Below, in pieces: positions 54,787 to 63,285 of a stretch of DNA of 64,000 bases; the first letter of the stretch is position 1, and each line of letters opens with the position of its first letter. The position numbers and the translations under genes were made by a program. Under the pieces are notes generated by a model. The model ran no database searches. It had not been told where the DNA came from and saw only the letters and a list, made by a program, of their open reading frames with translations. Source of the DNA: Porticoccaceae bacterium (GTDB taxonomy: Bacteria; Pseudomonadota; Gammaproteobacteria; Pseudomonadales; Porticoccaceae); the NCBI GenBank assembly GCA_029212965.1, contig JARGOV010000008.1:17951-81950 (forward strand), written 5' to 3'.

Positions 54787-55786
54787 AGCAGAAGCCCTGA
54801 AAGGGGTGGAAAAGGCGGCTGTCTTCCTGCTGGGTGTTGGCGAACAGTCAGCGGCGCAAATACTTCAGCATATGGCGCCCAAAGAAGTACATAAAATCGG
54901 TGCGGCGATGGCGACCCTGCGCCCGGTGTCTCGCCTACAGGCTGAAGAGGTGATTAGTCAATTTACCGAATCCCTTGGCGAGACAACCTCTTTTAGTGGT
55001 GATAACGAAGAATTTGTGCGCACTGTACTGCGCGAAGCTCTTGGTGAGGAAAAGGCTGAAGGCGTCATCAATACCGTGATTATGGGGCGTGATTCCAAAG
55101 GCGTAGAATCGCTAAAATGGATGGAATCCCGCGCTGTTGCGGCAATGATTCGGGGTGAGCATCCACAAATTATAGCTATTGTGCTGGCCTACCTCGATAG
55201 TGAACAATCGGCCGAGGTGATCAAACACTTGCCCCAGGAAATTCGCAAGGAAGCGGTGATTAGAATTTCCCAGCTGGATGCGATTCATCCGTCAGCTCTT
55301 GCTGAACTTGATGAAATCCTCGAAACACAGTTTCGTGATGGCAGTCTAGCTCAGGCGTCGGCGGTGGGAGGGCCTCAATCGACGGCCGATATCCTCAGTT
55401 ATACCGATGCAGAGCTAGAAGGTGAGCTTATAGAGGCGATTGCCGGTGTCGATCAGGAAATGAGCGATAAAGTGCGGGATTTAATGTTCGTCTTTGACAA
55501 TTTACTCGATGTAGAAGATAGAGGCATTCAGCGTTTATTGCGTGAGGTGTCCTCCGATGTGCTGGTTATTGCATTAAAAGGTGCCGATACCCCGGTACGC
55601 AAAAAGATTTTTGGCAATATGTCCAAGCGTGCCGCTGAGATGATGGAGGAGGACCTCGAAACTCGTGGTCCGGTGCGCCTCAGTGAAGTTGAAGACTCTC
55701 AGAAAGAAATTCTAGCGGTCGCTCAGCGTCTCGCTGAAGAAGGTGAAATTACGCTGGGCGGTACCGGGGGTGATGAATTTGTCTAA
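54776..55786 (+). CDS. fliG: Flagellar motor switch protein FliG
   Basis: GVEKAAVFLLGVGEQSAAQILQHMAPKEVHKIG; EHPQIIAIVLAYLDSEQSAEVIKHLP; overlaps fliF end. ORF track opens at 54761. Confidence 0.97.
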   Translation: MADKAEALKGVEKAAVFLLGVGEQSAAQILQHMAPKEVHKIGAAMATLRPVSRLQAEEVISQFTESLGETTSFSGDNEEFVRTVLREALGEEKAEGVINTVIMGRDSKGVESLKWMESRAVAAMIRGEHPQIIAIVLAYLDSEQSAEVIKHLPQEIRKEAVIRISQLDAIHPSALAELDEILETQFRDGSLAQASAVGGPQSTADILSYTDAELEGELIEAIAGVDQEMSDKVRDLMFVFDNLLDVEDRGIQRLLREVSSDVLVIALKGADTPVRKKIFGNMSKRAAEMMEEDLETRGPVRLSEVEDSQKEILAVAQRLAEEGEITLGGTGGDEFV

Positions 55787-56387
55787 GGTGGTGCGAGCAA
55801 GTGACCAGCCTCATCTCGCCCGTTGGCAGGCTCCTGATGTGGGACACGTTGAGCGTGAAGTCCACAGCAACGAAGAGCTTGAAGGCATTGAAAAGCAAGC
55901 CCGCGCCAAAGGTTACGAGGTGGGTCGTTGGGAAGGGCTTGAAGCAGGGCATCAAGCAGTTCAGGAACAGGCACAGCGTCTTGCTCAGCTCTATGATGAA
56001 GCCGCTCACCCCTTTCGTCAGATTACTGAAAGCGTTGAAAGTGAATTGGCAAAGCTGGCTGGAGGCATTGCCAAAGAAATTGTTCGCCAGGAATTAATAA
56101 CTCAGCCAGAGTTGATCCTTGAAGCTGTGAATCAAGCCTGCTCGGTATTGTCCGCAGCATCGAGAGATGTTGACATACATCTTCACCCTGACGATGTCGT
56201 CATCGTTAAAGACGGCTTGAAAAAAGACCCACCGGCTCAACATTGGCGCATTCTTGAAGATCGTAGCCTGACCCGTGGCGACTGCCAGATTAATAGTAGC
56301 GCTGAGTTTATTGACGCCACCGTGCAAACTCGCATTGACGCCATTGTCGTGGGCTTGTTGTCTGCCGAACTGGGGGCTGAAGAGTGA
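55773..56387 (+). CDS. fliH: Flagellar assembly protein FliH
   Basis: Between fliG and fliI; ARAKGYEVGRWEGLEAGHQAVQEQAQRLAQLYDEAAHPF and LEDRSLTRGDCQINSSAEFIDATVQTRID. ORF track opens at 55743. Confidence 0.92.
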   Translation: MNLSKVVRASDQPHLARWQAPDVGHVEREVHSNEELEGIEKQARAKGYEVGRWEGLEAGHQAVQEQAQRLAQLYDEAAHPFRQITESVESELAKLAGGIAKEIVRQELITQPELILEAVNQACSVLSAASRDVDIHLHPDDVVIVKDGLKKDPPAQHWRILEDRSLTRGDCQINSSAEFIDATVQTRIDAIVVGLLSAELGAEE

Positions 56388-57760
56388 GCCAGCCACATGG
56401 CAGTGAAGTCATTGGTGCTGAATTGATTAGTCGTCGTCTGGCTGCGCGCAGCGATCTTCTACCACGTGTGGTTGATCCCATGGCTATGGTTAGGGGAAAA
56501 CTGGTGAGAATGGTCGGCCTTACACTGGAGGCGGCGGGCTGTCAGGCGGCCATTGGCAGTCGTTGTCATATCACTGCTGCAAGCGGGGCCTCGGTTGAGG
56601 CAGAGGTGGTAGGTTTTGGTGATGAACGTTTGTTTCTTATGCCTATTGGATCGGTGCATGGATTAATGCCCAATGCCCTAGTAGCCCCAGTGCCTGGTGA
56701 TACTGAGGTCGAAGTGGGCGAGGCCCTGATTGGTCGGGTGATTGATGGCGCTGGCAGGCCCCTTGATAGTGGAGATACACCGGTGCTGGAGGGTCATACC
56801 ACCTTGCAGGGCCAGGCCGTGAATCCTTTACAGCGGGCACTGATTAACGAACCTTTGGATGTTGGTATACGCGCTATAAATGCTTTACTAACGGTGGGCC
56901 GGGGGCAGCGTCTTGGCCTGTTTGCCGGTAGTGGTGTGGGTAAAAGTACCCTGCTCGGCTTGATGACCCAGTATACCGATGCGGATGTTGTGGTGGTGGG
57001 TTTGATCGGTGAGCGGGGCAGAGAAGTGCAGGAGTTTATTGAGGAAACTCTTGGGCCAGCCGGTTTGGCGCGGGCCGTGGTGGTAGCCTCACCAGCTGAT
57101 GATTCGCCTTTAATGCGTTTGCATGGTGCCTGGCGCGCCACGGCTATTGCTGAATATTTTCGCGATCAAGGCCTCAACGTATTATTGTTGATGGACTCGC
57201 TGACCCGCTTTGCTCAGGCGCAGCGTGAAATCGCTCTAGCTATTGGCGAGCCGCCGGTGACCCGGGGCTATCCACCCTCGGTTTTTTCACGTTTACCACA
57301 GTTAGTTGAGCGAGCCGGAAAGATTGCGAACAAAGGGTCGATTACGGCTATTTATACAGTGTTGATGGAAGGCGATGACGAGAACGACCCAGTGGTCGAT
57401 TCGGCACGGGCAATACTCGATGGGCATATTATTTTGTCGCGACGCATTGCTGATTCTGGACGCTACCCAGCGATTGATATTGAATCGTCGGTTAGCCGTG
57501 TAATGAAAAGGTTGGTTGGCCCGGATCGTTTTCAACGAGTACAGAGTTTTAAACAGCTGTATAGCCTGTATGAGCAGAACAGGGATTTAATCAGTGTTGG
57601 TGCTTATGTGCCCGGTAGCGATAGCCGCATTGACCAGGCGATAGAGGCTTATCCACGGTTACAGGGCTTTTTACGACAGGAGGCTGGCCAAAGTGTGACT
57701 TTAGACCAGAGTTTTGTGGCGCTTGATGGCTTACTAACAAATCTACAAGTGCCAGCGTAA
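56384..57760 (+). CDS. fliI: Flagellum-specific ATP synthase FliI
   Basis: GLFAGSGVGKSTLLGLMTQYTDADVVVVGLIGERGREVQEFIEE; DSLTRFAQAQREIALAIGEPPVTRGYPPSVFSRLPQLVERAG. Confidence 0.97.
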   Translation: MSQPHGSEVIGAELISRRLAARSDLLPRVVDPMAMVRGKLVRMVGLTLEAAGCQAAIGSRCHITAASGASVEAEVVGFGDERLFLMPIGSVHGLMPNALVAPVPGDTEVEVGEALIGRVIDGAGRPLDSGDTPVLEGHTTLQGQAVNPLQRALINEPLDVGIRAINALLTVGRGQRLGLFAGSGVGKSTLLGLMTQYTDADVVVVGLIGERGREVQEFIEETLGPAGLARAVVVASPADDSPLMRLHGAWRATAIAEYFRDQGLNVLLLMDSLTRFAQAQREIALAIGEPPVTRGYPPSVFSRLPQLVERAGKIANKGSITAIYTVLMEGDDENDPVVDSARAILDGHIILSRRIADSGRYPAIDIESSVSRVMKRLVGPDRFQRVQSFKQLYSLYEQNRDLISVGAYVPGSDSRIDQAIEAYPRLQGFLRQEAGQSVTLDQSFVALDGLLTNLQVPA

Positions 57761-57803
57761 TGGTGTTGTCACTCGATTTTAGAAGGCATGAGCAGGTTGT
57801 TTA

Positions 57804-58247
57804 ATGACTAAAATAAAACGCTTTCAGCAGTTGGAAAAAATAGCCGAAAACGCCCGTGACAAGGCCGGACGGGAGCTGGGTGAAGCACAGGATAACCACA
57901 ACAAAGAGCAAGCTCAGCTCGAGCAATTAACGGGGTTTTTTGACGAGTATCGAGAGCGCTTTAATAGTGCAGGTGCGACCGGCATGAATGCCCGGCAACT
58001 GGGTGATTTCCGTGCTTTTTTTCGTCAGCTCGATAGTGCTATCGAGGCCCAACGTCAAACCCTCGTTGACCTGGGTGTGCAAGTCACAGAACGCCAGACC
58101 CAGTGGATCGAAAAGCATCAACGTAATCAAAGTTTGTCCCAAGCCGTGGTGCAAGTGCAAAAAGAGGAATTGTTACAACGCAATAAGCGTGAACAAAAAG
58201 AACAGGATGAACGCTCTGGCTTTACAGGAAAAAGTGGCTGGGGCTAA
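57804..58247 (+). CDS. fliJ: Flagellar export protein FliJ
   Basis: 147-aa coiled-coil protein directly downstream of fliI. Confidence 0.9.
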   Translation: MTKIKRFQQLEKIAENARDKAGRELGEAQDNHNKEQAQLEQLTGFFDEYRERFNSAGATGMNARQLGDFRAFFRQLDSAIEAQRQTLVDLGVQVTERQTQWIEKHQRNQSLSQAVVQVQKEELLQRNKREQKEQDERSGFTGKSGWG

Positions 58248-58271
58248 AAACCCGCACGGCCGCGACCACTC

Positions 58272-58299
58272 AATGATGGATTCCCATCATTCATTTTTT
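58272..58299 (+). terminator. Intrinsic terminator after fliJ
   Basis: AATGATGG-ATTC-CCATCATT followed by CATTTTTT. Confidence 0.65.
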
Positions 58300-58335
58300 A
58301 TCCCCCACGTCTATTAAACGCAACGAAAAAAAATT

Positions 58336-58352
58336 GGCCCGTGTTTTGCTGT
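58336..58352 (+). promoter_or_regulatory. Sigma-54 promoter for fliK
   Basis: TTGGCCCGTGTTTTGCT, GG-N10-GC, close to TGGCAC-N5-TTGCW, about 150 nt upstream of fliK. Confidence 0.75.
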
Positions 58353-58486
58353 TATTTAATCAGAAGAGAACTGTAAAAATCACTGAATAGGTATAGGCCT
58401 TCGCTTCTAGCCGTTTATTAGTAGTTAGCATTTAGGCAAGTGATCTCTAGGTCTGTCATAAACGAAAGATAACATGAGGGATTTCA

Positions 58487-59884
58487 ATGCCATTATCCGT
58501 TCAGGTGGCTGTCTTAGCTAATCAGAGTCCACAAAAAAATACGGATCGGTCCTCATCGAGTGCTACAGCCTCTGTAGAGGGGAGCAGGGAGTCAGCTTTT
58601 TCAAACCACTTTGAGGCTGAGAGACATGTTAATTCAGGCAGCGTTGGTGGGGTCCAGGAAAAAGCAGCCGATAAGCCGAATGAAGTTGTTGACGCAGAAG
58701 TTGATGGCGATGCCAAAGAGACTCCCATCGACCTTCAGGAAGTTGTTATGGGTGGCAATGAATTGCCGCCAGCAGGCGCTATTTTTCCGGTTGGCCTAGA
58801 GAGTGTCGAGGCAGAACTGTTACATACTCAAAGTGAAACTCCGTCATCGTTAGCCCAGCAAATGGCCGTAGAGGTTGATACGGCCTCTGTTACTGCTGCA
58901 TTGCATCAGTGGGGCTTGTCTAATGGCGTTGAGCAAGGGGGTTTAAATTCAGCTTTACATGCTTCAAAGAAAACGGCGTATACACTTGCCATGCATGGCC
59001 CTACTACTGACATTAAGGCTGAATTGGCGCGTGTTTTGTCGGGCAAGGAGGCTCCTATTTCAGGTGAATTTGTCGATACAGCAGTGGACGTTGAGATAGA
59101 TGATAGTCTTAACATAGAATTCCTGGCAGGAAAAATCACCCGACCATTATTAGAGGGTGTGGTGTCTAACACGACAATCAAAATACCAACGGCGCAAGCG
59201 ATCGTTGAAGCATTATCGAATGGCTCAGGGCCTAAAGAAAATTTTGAACACGTGCGACAAAATATTCTGGCCGCCATGGTTGGAAAGTCGGAGTTGGGTA
59301 GCTCGGCCGTAGCACTCACTTCTGGGGCTGACGGAGGAGACTCTGCGCCACAAAGCTTGAATTTTTCAAATGTGAGTTCGACATTGTCCGTGCCAAGTGC
59401 AGAATCAGCTAAATACAGCGCCACTACTGAGACACCCCCGCCCCGTTTTTTTACCCTCCAAACCCCGGTAGGTCAGACGGGCTGGGATGCTGAAATCGGC
59501 AATCGCATTCGTTGGATGGTAGGGCAAAATAATTCAGGACTGGAATTGCGCCTCAACCCGGCTGAACTGGGTAGTGTTGACGTTAGGCTTAACACTGAGG
59601 GGGAGCGTACAAGTGTAACCTTTTTTGCAGCTAATCCGGCTGCTCGAGAAGCTCTGGAGGCGGCTCTTCCACGATTGCGCGAAATGTTTGCCGATAGCGG
59701 TATGCAACTCGCCAATGCCGATGTTTCCGATCAAAGCCTACAGCAGGAGCGAGAGCAACTAGCGGATTCTGACGCGAGGTCACCTGACGGCAAGATCGGT
59801 AAATCAATGAATTTAGACATTGAGTTAGAGCTGATACCGGGCAGGTCGGCAGAGAATAAAAACGTTATTGATTACTATATTTAG
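58487..59884 (+). CDS. fliK: Flagellar hook-length control protein FliK
   Basis: C-terminal LELRLNPAELGSVDVRLNTEGERTSVTFFAANPAAREALEAALPRLREMFADSGMQLANADV. Confidence 0.92.
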   Translation: MPLSVQVAVLANQSPQKNTDRSSSSATASVEGSRESAFSNHFEAERHVNSGSVGGVQEKAADKPNEVVDAEVDGDAKETPIDLQEVVMGGNELPPAGAIFPVGLESVEAELLHTQSETPSSLAQQMAVEVDTASVTAALHQWGLSNGVEQGGLNSALHASKKTAYTLAMHGPTTDIKAELARVLSGKEAPISGEFVDTAVDVEIDDSLNIEFLAGKITRPLLEGVVSNTTIKIPTAQAIVEALSNGSGPKENFEHVRQNILAAMVGKSELGSSAVALTSGADGGDSAPQSLNFSNVSSTLSVPSAESAKYSATTETPPPRFFTLQTPVGQTGWDAEIGNRIRWMVGQNNSGLELRLNPAELGSVDVRLNTEGERTSVTFFAANPAAREALEAALPRLREMFADSGMQLANADVSDQSLQQEREQLADSDARSPDGKIGKSMNLDIELELIPGRSAENKNVIDYYI

Positions 59885-59919
59885 CGCTTGCTGAGTGCCG
59901 TCGAAATAAATCGCCAAGT

Positions 59920-60090
59920 TTAAATGTACTCATCAATATGTACTGGGGCGTCATCATCAGGTTTTTTTTTCTTATCAGGTTTAGGTTTTTTTACGGGAAT
60001 GGGGATGTTTTTTTGTTTATCGCTAACAGACTTGCTCGCAGGTATACGCAGAGTTCGTGTGGTGCCAGGGGACGTTATTTCGTTAGCCAT
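59920..60090 (-). CDS. Small (56 aa) Lys/Pro/Asp-rich hypothetical protein at the end of the mot operon
   Basis: Reverse-strand ATG at 60090 preceded by GGAGG; MANEITSPGTTRTLRIPASKSVSDKQKNIPIPVKKPKPDKKKKPDDDAPVHIDEYI*. Below the 60-aa cutoff of the supplied ORF track. Confidence 0.7.
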   Translation of the reverse strand: MANEITSPGTTRTLRIPASKSVSDKQKNIPIPVKKPKPDKKKKPDDDAPVHIDEYI

Positions 60091-60134
60091 GAAGGCCTCC
60101 TGCCAGTGATTCAGCGTTACAAATAATTGGCGCG

Positions 60135-60941
60135 TTAACGATTTCTTAAGCGTGGGTCAAAGCCAACGGCGATGATAACAATAACAACCCTGCGGTTAGT
60201 AGCCCTCCCTGCGGGCGTGTCGTTGGGGACCTTGGGCTGGAATTCGCCGTAGCCAATCGATGCTAGGTTTTTTGGTGTCACACCATAGCTAGAAAAAAGC
60301 CTCACGACAGTGGCAGCGCGTGCCGCTGAGAGCTCCCAATTGGAAGGGTAAATACTATTTTTAATGGGCAAGTTGTCCGTGAAACCCTCGACGTGAATTT
60401 TATTATTACGGTTTTTTAGGACGTTACTCAACCCGCGTAATAAGGGTCTGGCGCTGGGCGATAAGTTACTACTGCCGCTGGGAAATAAAACCTTGCTGCT
60501 GATTTCGATTTCTAGCCAATTGTCTGATTTGCGTACTGAAACAAGTTCAGTTTCAAGAAGAGCTTTTAGTGCATTATTGATTTTTTGCCCAAGTTCATCC
60601 ATTTCTGGTGAGTTTTTCTTTTGCTGGGAGGGCTCAACTTTAATAGCATCTTTGCTCATGTTCTGAGGTAGGTCGAGTTTGATTGGTGTGCGCGATAAAG
60701 GTGTTGGCGCAATCGGGAAAGAGGTACTTGCCGTGCCAAATTGCACTGGGTCCATTGATCGGCTTTGGCTGGTAAATGAGGCAACAAGTGAGTGCGAGAG
60801 GACACGAAATTTGCCTTCATTAACGGAAGAAATGGAATACATGACGACAAAAAAAGCGAATAAAAGAGTGATAAAGTCAGCGTAGGAAACTAGCCATCGC
60901 TCGTGGTTTTCATGTTCTTCAGATACGCGCTTTCTAGCCAT
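60135..60941 (-). CDS. motD: Flagellar stator protein MotB/MotD
   Basis: MARKRVSEEHENHERWLVSYADFITLLFAFFVVMYSISSVNEGKFRVLS; OmpA-like C-terminus (IHVEGFTDNLPI). ORF track opens at 61028; ATG at 60941 is the family-like start. Confidence 0.93.
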   Translation of the reverse strand: MARKRVSEEHENHERWLVSYADFITLLFAFFVVMYSISSVNEGKFRVLSHSLVASFTSQSRSMDPVQFGTASTSFPIAPTPLSRTPIKLDLPQNMSKDAIKVEPSQQKKNSPEMDELGQKINNALKALLETELVSVRKSDNWLEIEISSKVLFPSGSSNLSPSARPLLRGLSNVLKNRNNKIHVEGFTDNLPIKNSIYPSNWELSAARAATVVRLFSSYGVTPKNLASIGYGEFQPKVPNDTPAGRATNRRVVIVIIAVGFDPRLRNR

Positions 60942-60951
60942 AACTAATGAG

Positions 60952-61689
60952 TTAAAAATAGCCGCGTAATTTTGCTTCGATATTGCGGTGATTTTCGCCT
61001 TCTGCAATAGCAACAACACCTTCCACAATCATTTCCTGGATATGGCAGCGGTCGCTGATTAGAGTTTTTAATTTATTAGCCGCGGGTAGTAAAAAAAGAT
61101 TGGCCATACCAACACCGTAAATGGTGGCGACAAAGGCGACGGCGATACCGGGACCTAGGGTGGAGGGATCAGCCAGATTGTTCATCACATGAATAAGGCC
61201 CAGTACCGCGCCGATAATACCGATAGTGGGGCTGTACCCGCCCATGCCTTCGTACACTTTCGCTCCTTTAATGTCGAAAGCTTCTTTGGTTGTAATTTCT
61301 ACTTCCATCGTACTACGGATGGATTCAGGTTCGTTGCCATCAATGAGTAATTGCAGACACTTTTGGGTAAAGGGTTCGTTTTCTTCTTCAGAAATATTTT
61401 CCAGGCCTAGGAGGCCTTCCTTGCGTGCAATCTGACTCCATTCCACAATTTTTTGTAACGCTGTAGCTGGGTCAAGTTGGGGGGGGATAAAAATCCAGCG
61501 CAGTAATTTAATACTGTGAATAAATACTTTAATAGGAGTCTGTACCATGATCGCACCGAGGGTGCCGCCAAAAACAATTAAAAAGGCGGTGAACTGTAGT
61601 AACGAGTCCAAATGCCCGCCTTCCAGGGCATTACCGCCAATGATGGCAGCAAAAGCAAAAATGACGCCGAGCAGAGTGAGAATATCCAT
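60952..61689 (-). CDS. motC: Flagellar stator protein MotA/MotC
   Basis: MDILTLLGVIFAFAAIIGGNALEGGHLDSLLQFTAFLIVFGGTLGAIMVQTP; GMGGYSPTIGIIGAVLGLIHVM. Confidence 0.95.
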   Translation of the reverse strand: MDILTLLGVIFAFAAIIGGNALEGGHLDSLLQFTAFLIVFGGTLGAIMVQTPIKVFIHSIKLLRWIFIPPQLDPATALQKIVEWSQIARKEGLLGLENISEEENEPFTQKCLQLLIDGNEPESIRSTMEVEITTKEAFDIKGAKVYEGMGGYSPTIGIIGAVLGLIHVMNNLADPSTLGPGIAVAFVATIYGVGMANLFLLPAANKLKTLISDRCHIQEMIVEGVVAIAEGENHRNIEAKLRGYF

Positions 61690-61705
61690 TTAAATCGTGT
61701 CCGGC

Positions 61706-62428
61706 TTAGCGGCTGGTGTTGCTGGTGTCAGATGTCCAGGACAGCAGGCTAGAGCGCAGCTTGTTAAGTATCTGACTGTGGATTTGGCTGACCCTCGACT
61801 CGCTAATTTCAAGCACGCTACCAATTTCTTTAAGGTTTAATTCATCGTCGTAATAGAGTGACATTAACATTTTTTCACGCTCCGGCAATTCTGCTATATG
61901 TGCACTTAAAGCCGTACGAAAAGCGGAATCGTGGAGATTGTCATGAGGCGTGTTGGTGTCGGGCAGATCGACTTCGTTAACATCGACAAAAGTGGCTTTG
62001 CAGGTGGCGGTGTCGCGCAATAGCTGGTGATATTCGTCCATATCGACACCCAGTTGGGCAGCAATTTCACTATCCTTAGGGCTGCGCTGAAGTTCGACTT
62101 CAACCGCCCGGGTTGCCTGAGCTAGCCAGCGCGCTTTTTGTTGAATACTGCGCGGTGACCAGTCAAAGCGACGTACCTCGTCGAGAATGGCACCGCGAAT
62201 ACGGATGCCCGCAAAGGTTTCAAATGTCGCGCCTTGGCCGCTGCGGTAGCTTTTTGCTGCTTCAAGTAGACCAATTAAACCAACCTGGGTTAGGTCGTCA
62301 ATATCGATGGTAGCAGGTAGCCTGGATGCGATATGAAAGGTGATTTTCTTGACTAAGTGAAGGTAATCGGTGACCAGTTGCTCACTGTTTCCGAACTCTT
62401 CATCAGCGTAGAAAACCGCTTTTGTCAT
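61706..62428 (-). CDS. fliA: RNA polymerase sigma factor FliA (sigma-28)
   Basis: DLTQVGLIGLLEAAKSYRSGQGATFETFAGIRIRGAILDEVRRFDWSPRSI; LNLKEIGSVLEISESRVSQIHSQ. Confidence 0.97.
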   Translation of the reverse strand: MTKAVFYADEEFGNSEQLVTDYLHLVKKITFHIASRLPATIDIDDLTQVGLIGLLEAAKSYRSGQGATFETFAGIRIRGAILDEVRRFDWSPRSIQQKARWLAQATRAVEVELQRSPKDSEIAAQLGVDMDEYHQLLRDTATCKATFVDVNEVDLPDTNTPHDNLHDSAFRTALSAHIAELPEREKMLMSLYYDDELNLKEIGSVLEISESRVSQIHSQILNKLRSSLLSWTSDTSNTSR

Positions 62429-63285
62429 GCAGCGTATTCCTCGTTCGGATAACCGACAACGCGCTCGATAAAGAATTCCATATTGCCGCTTGCGAGCTCA
62501 GGTACGGGCCATTTGTCGATGGCTTTGGTGAGCCGAGTGATGGCCTGTGCTGAGGGACTACGCGGGAAGGCTTCAACGACAGGCATTTGATGACGTACCG
62601 CTTTACGCAGGTAGTCATCCATGGGAATGGAGCCAATATGCACGGCAACGATATCTAGAAAATGATCGGTGACGCGGGATATTTTGCGGAACAGCTCTTC
62701 GCCATGAGCATTACTATTGACCATATTAGCGAGGATGTGGAAACGTTTTACCCCGTGATCGCGGCTCATCACTTTAATGAGGGCGTAGGCATCAGTAATT
62801 GAGGTCGGCTCATCACAAACCACGACCACAACCTCCTGACTCGCTTTGCAGAAGGTAATCACGCTATCGGAAATACCGGCAGCAGTGTCGACAATCATTG
62901 TGTCGACAGGAAATGCTAGCTCACTGAAGGCGCGTACCAAGCCGGCATTTTCAGCCGGTGAGAGGTCGGCCATACTCGATACACCTGAGGAAGCGGGGAT
63001 CACTTTTAACCCCATAGGCGCGTCAACGATAACTTCATCCAAGGTGCGCTCACCGGCAATTACGTGTCGCAGGTCGTATTTTGGGTGGAGGTCGAAGAGA
63101 ATGTCGACATTGGCAAGCCCGAGGTCAGCATCCATTAATAATACATTATCACCTTGTTTCGCAAAGGAGGCGGCAAGGTTCACTGAAATATTGGTTTTAC
63201 CGACACCACCTTTACCGCTGGTGATGGCAATGACGCGAACTGGCTTTTGTTGTGGCGCTCTCGCGACTGATGAATTATTAGCCAT
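62425..63285 (-). CDS. fleN: MinD-like flagellar number regulator FleN/FlhG
   Basis: VIAITSGKGGVGKTNISVNLAASFAKQGDNVLLMDADLGLANVDI; ATG 63285 preferred (ORF track opens at 63303). Confidence 0.96.
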   Translation of the reverse strand: MANNSSVARAPQQKPVRVIAITSGKGGVGKTNISVNLAASFAKQGDNVLLMDADLGLANVDILFDLHPKYDLRHVIAGERTLDEVIVDAPMGLKVIPASSGVSSMADLSPAENAGLVRAFSELAFPVDTMIVDTAAGISDSVITFCKASQEVVVVVCDEPTSITDAYALIKVMSRDHGVKRFHILANMVNSNAHGEELFRKISRVTDHFLDIVAVHIGSIPMDDYLRKAVRHQMPVVEAFPRSPSAQAITRLTKAIDKWPVPELASGNMEFFIERVVGYPNEEYAA

